This document shows positions 63,086 through 64,000 of a stretch of DNA of 64,000 nucleotides, piece after piece. How positions within the stretch are numbered: the first letter of the stretch is position 1; every line of letters begins with the position of its first letter. Position numbers and translations under genes: made by a program. Source of the stretch: JAOPZW01 sp963764585 (GTDB taxonomy: Bacteria > Actinomycetota > Thermoleophilia > Solirubrobacterales > Solirubrobacteraceae); the NCBI GenBank assembly GCA_963764585.1, contig CAVXTB010000003.1, positions 248,001 to 312,000 of the forward strand, written 5' to 3'. The notes under the pieces were generated by a model. It was not told the origin of the DNA. It saw nothing but the letters and a program-made list of their open reading frames with translations, and did no database searches.

Positions 63086-63520
63086 TCAGCTCATGGTGTG
63101 CGGCGGGACCACCACCACCGGGCAGGGCGACACTGCAAGCATCTCGTGGGAGACGCTGCCCAGCAGCACTGACCGCATCGCGCCCCGACCACGCGTCCCC
63201 GCGACAAGAAGATCGGCTCGTTCGTCCTCCATCACACGCACGAGCACGTCGGTCGGCGAGCCAAGTTCCGCGCATTGCGATACGTCCGCGGCAGTGCAGG
63301 TACGAGCGACGTCCTCGAGAAGTCGCCTCGCGTCGTCCAACGCTTGGCGCTGGAACGCGTCGTTGTCGAACGGGACGCCGTACAAGACCGAAGGCGCAAC
63401 GGGAGCGCCGTGCACGAGCACGAGTCGAGCACCGAGATCCCGCGCGAGGCCGTCCGCGACGCGAGCCGCCTTGCGGGCGCCGCTGGAGTCATCGATGCCG
63501 CACACGACACAGCCGGCCAT
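63086..63520 (-). CDS. Universal stress protein, single domain
   Basis: 144 residues from ATG 63518-63520. VVCGIDDSSGARKAARVADGLARDLGARLVLVHG and the C-terminal nucleotide loop LLVAGTRGRGAMRSVLLGSVSHEMLAVSPCPVVVVPP, close to the ATP-binding G-x2-G-x9-G-S consensus. The smallest USP of the window; likely dimeric. No clear copy of the recurring motif lies upstream. Confidence 0.9.
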   Translation of the reverse strand: MAGCVVCGIDDSSGARKAARVADGLARDLGARLVLVHGAPVAPSVLYGVPFDNDAFQRQALDDARRLLEDVARTCTAADVSQCAELGSPTDVLVRVMEDERADLLVAGTRGRGAMRSVLLGSVSHEMLAVSPCPVVVVPPHTMS

Positions 63521-63931
63521 CAGCAGCCGCCCTCTGATCGAGCCACAACGCAATCCTTCCACGGCGGGCGCGGGGACTCTCGCGGGCGCACGTGATGCAC
63601 GGCAACGGTCCCGCGCCAAGGTTCGTCGATGATGTCGTGGTATCGACGCCTCGTCGGCGTCAGCGGGCCGTGCGACTGTCGGGACACCACCGCAGACCGT
63701 CTATGCGCGCTCACCGTGGCGCAAGGGCCGTCCGGTGCTTGAGGCTTCGGTTCATGACATCCGCGCTCGAAGTCGGTTCGACACGATCTCAGCGAGGTGG
63801 TCATCGGCGGTGCCGGCGCTGGGCGCGCGCGAACCGCGTCCGTGCGTTAGCGGGTTGTCAGGGATCGGGAGTGTGCGATGCGCTGGCCACCGATGCCGCC
63901 AACTGTGCGTGCGAGGAGGGCGCCGGCGCCG
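63521..63931. other. 411-base gap without a supported gene
   Basis: No family, repeat or hairpin is recognisable on either strand. AGGAGGG at 63914-63920 probably serves the ATG at 63932. ATG 63878 and 63893, also in frame, cannot be excluded as starts of the last gene. Confidence 0.55.
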
Positions 63932-64000
63932 ATGAGGGCCGACCCCCGGTCAAACCCCGACTGGAGTTCGCTCGCCTACGTGCTTTCGGGGGCCGTTCAG
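63932..64000 (+). CDS. N-terminus of an unidentified protein, possibly AtpZ/AtpI-like (cut by window edge)
   Basis: 23 codons are seen: MRADPRSNPDWSSLAYVLSGAVQ, entering what looks like a first membrane helix at the edge. The short polar start followed by W-x-x-L-x-Y-x-L-S-G-x is reminiscent of AtpZ/AtpI-type small membrane proteins found before F-type ATP synthase operons. That would put an F-type operon next to the V-type one; it cannot be tested with 23 residues. Confidence 0.35.
   Translation, partial: MRADPRSNPDWSSLAYVLSGAVQ

Overview
The window is very GC-rich, densely coded DNA with many ATGA/GTGA start-stop overlaps, GTG starts and actinobacterial protein families (Crp/Fnr, AraC, TetR, MMPL, DUF1918, F420-type PPOX, baeRF). 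It also carries a complete nine-gene archaeal/Thermus-type V/A-ATPase operon. Together these suggest a deep-branching actinobacterium of the Thermoleophilia (Solirubrobacterales-like) kind; this is an inference from gene content, not a computed placement.

Layout. 0-0.9 kb: wreck of a [NiFe]-hydrogenase operon (broken small subunit joined to an intact maturation protease). 0.9-8.5 kb: V/A-ATPase operon on the minus strand (G-C-I-K-F-E-A-B-D). 8.5-11.9 kb: DUF2267, CBS-pair protein, small membrane protein, ABC-2 exporter, Hsp20. 12.1-15.5 kb: overlapping lipid operon (patatin, PAP2-like, GDPD, flippase-like). 15.6-20.5 kb: two secreted proteins, a DHA2-type MFS exporter and a NagB-DUF218 fusion. 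20.8-26.1 kb: acyl-CoA synthetase, E1alpha, E1beta, E2 and an acyl carrier protein. 26.2-27.5 kb: universal stress protein (USP) and DUF1918. 27.7-35.9 kb: a mirror-image locus of two divergent P-type ATPases, each followed by two TrkA proteins. 35.9-41.8 kb: adenosine-specific kinase, a decayed PHP phosphatase, FadD and MMPL. 42-53.7 kb: two USPs plus a GNAT acetyltransferase, a membrane USP-like protein, an APH/P-loop kinase, PncB, slipin, ZIP transporter, long HPF, Crp/Fnr and a zinc-ribbon protein. 53.7-64 kb: second DUF1918 and a phosphoribosyltransferase/hydrolase, then a stretch full of broken genes and repeats (54.2-59.6 kb), a TetR/flavoprotein pair with a double operator, a broken membrane glycosyltransferase, a USP and a partial gene at the edge.

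Two observations tie the window together. First, many genes correspond to families I know from the Mycobacterium tuberculosis DosR dormancy regulon (Hsp20, Hrp1-like CBS pair, USPs, CtpF-like ATPase, Rv2004c-like kinase, PncB2, Rv0569-like DUF1918, Rv0571c-like fusion, Rv0079-like HPF, Rv2629-like baeRF, PPOX), although no DosR-type box or DosR/DosS genes were seen. Second, a recurring approximately palindromic site, TGCGG-N5-CCGCA-like with an AAA core, lies 79-91 bases before the starts of hsp20, both DUF1918 genes, a USP and the slipin, with nearer copies before the acyl-CoA synthetase operon and the membrane USP-like gene. This suggests a private stress or dormancy regulon under an unidentified regulator.

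Broken genes cluster in a few places (0.1-0.4, 36.4-36.75, 44.7-45.0, 54.2-55.0, 56.5-59.6 and 61.7-62.9 kb), while the genes around them are intact. This favours local decay and recombination over uniform sequencing error, but assembly error cannot be excluded from the sequence alone.
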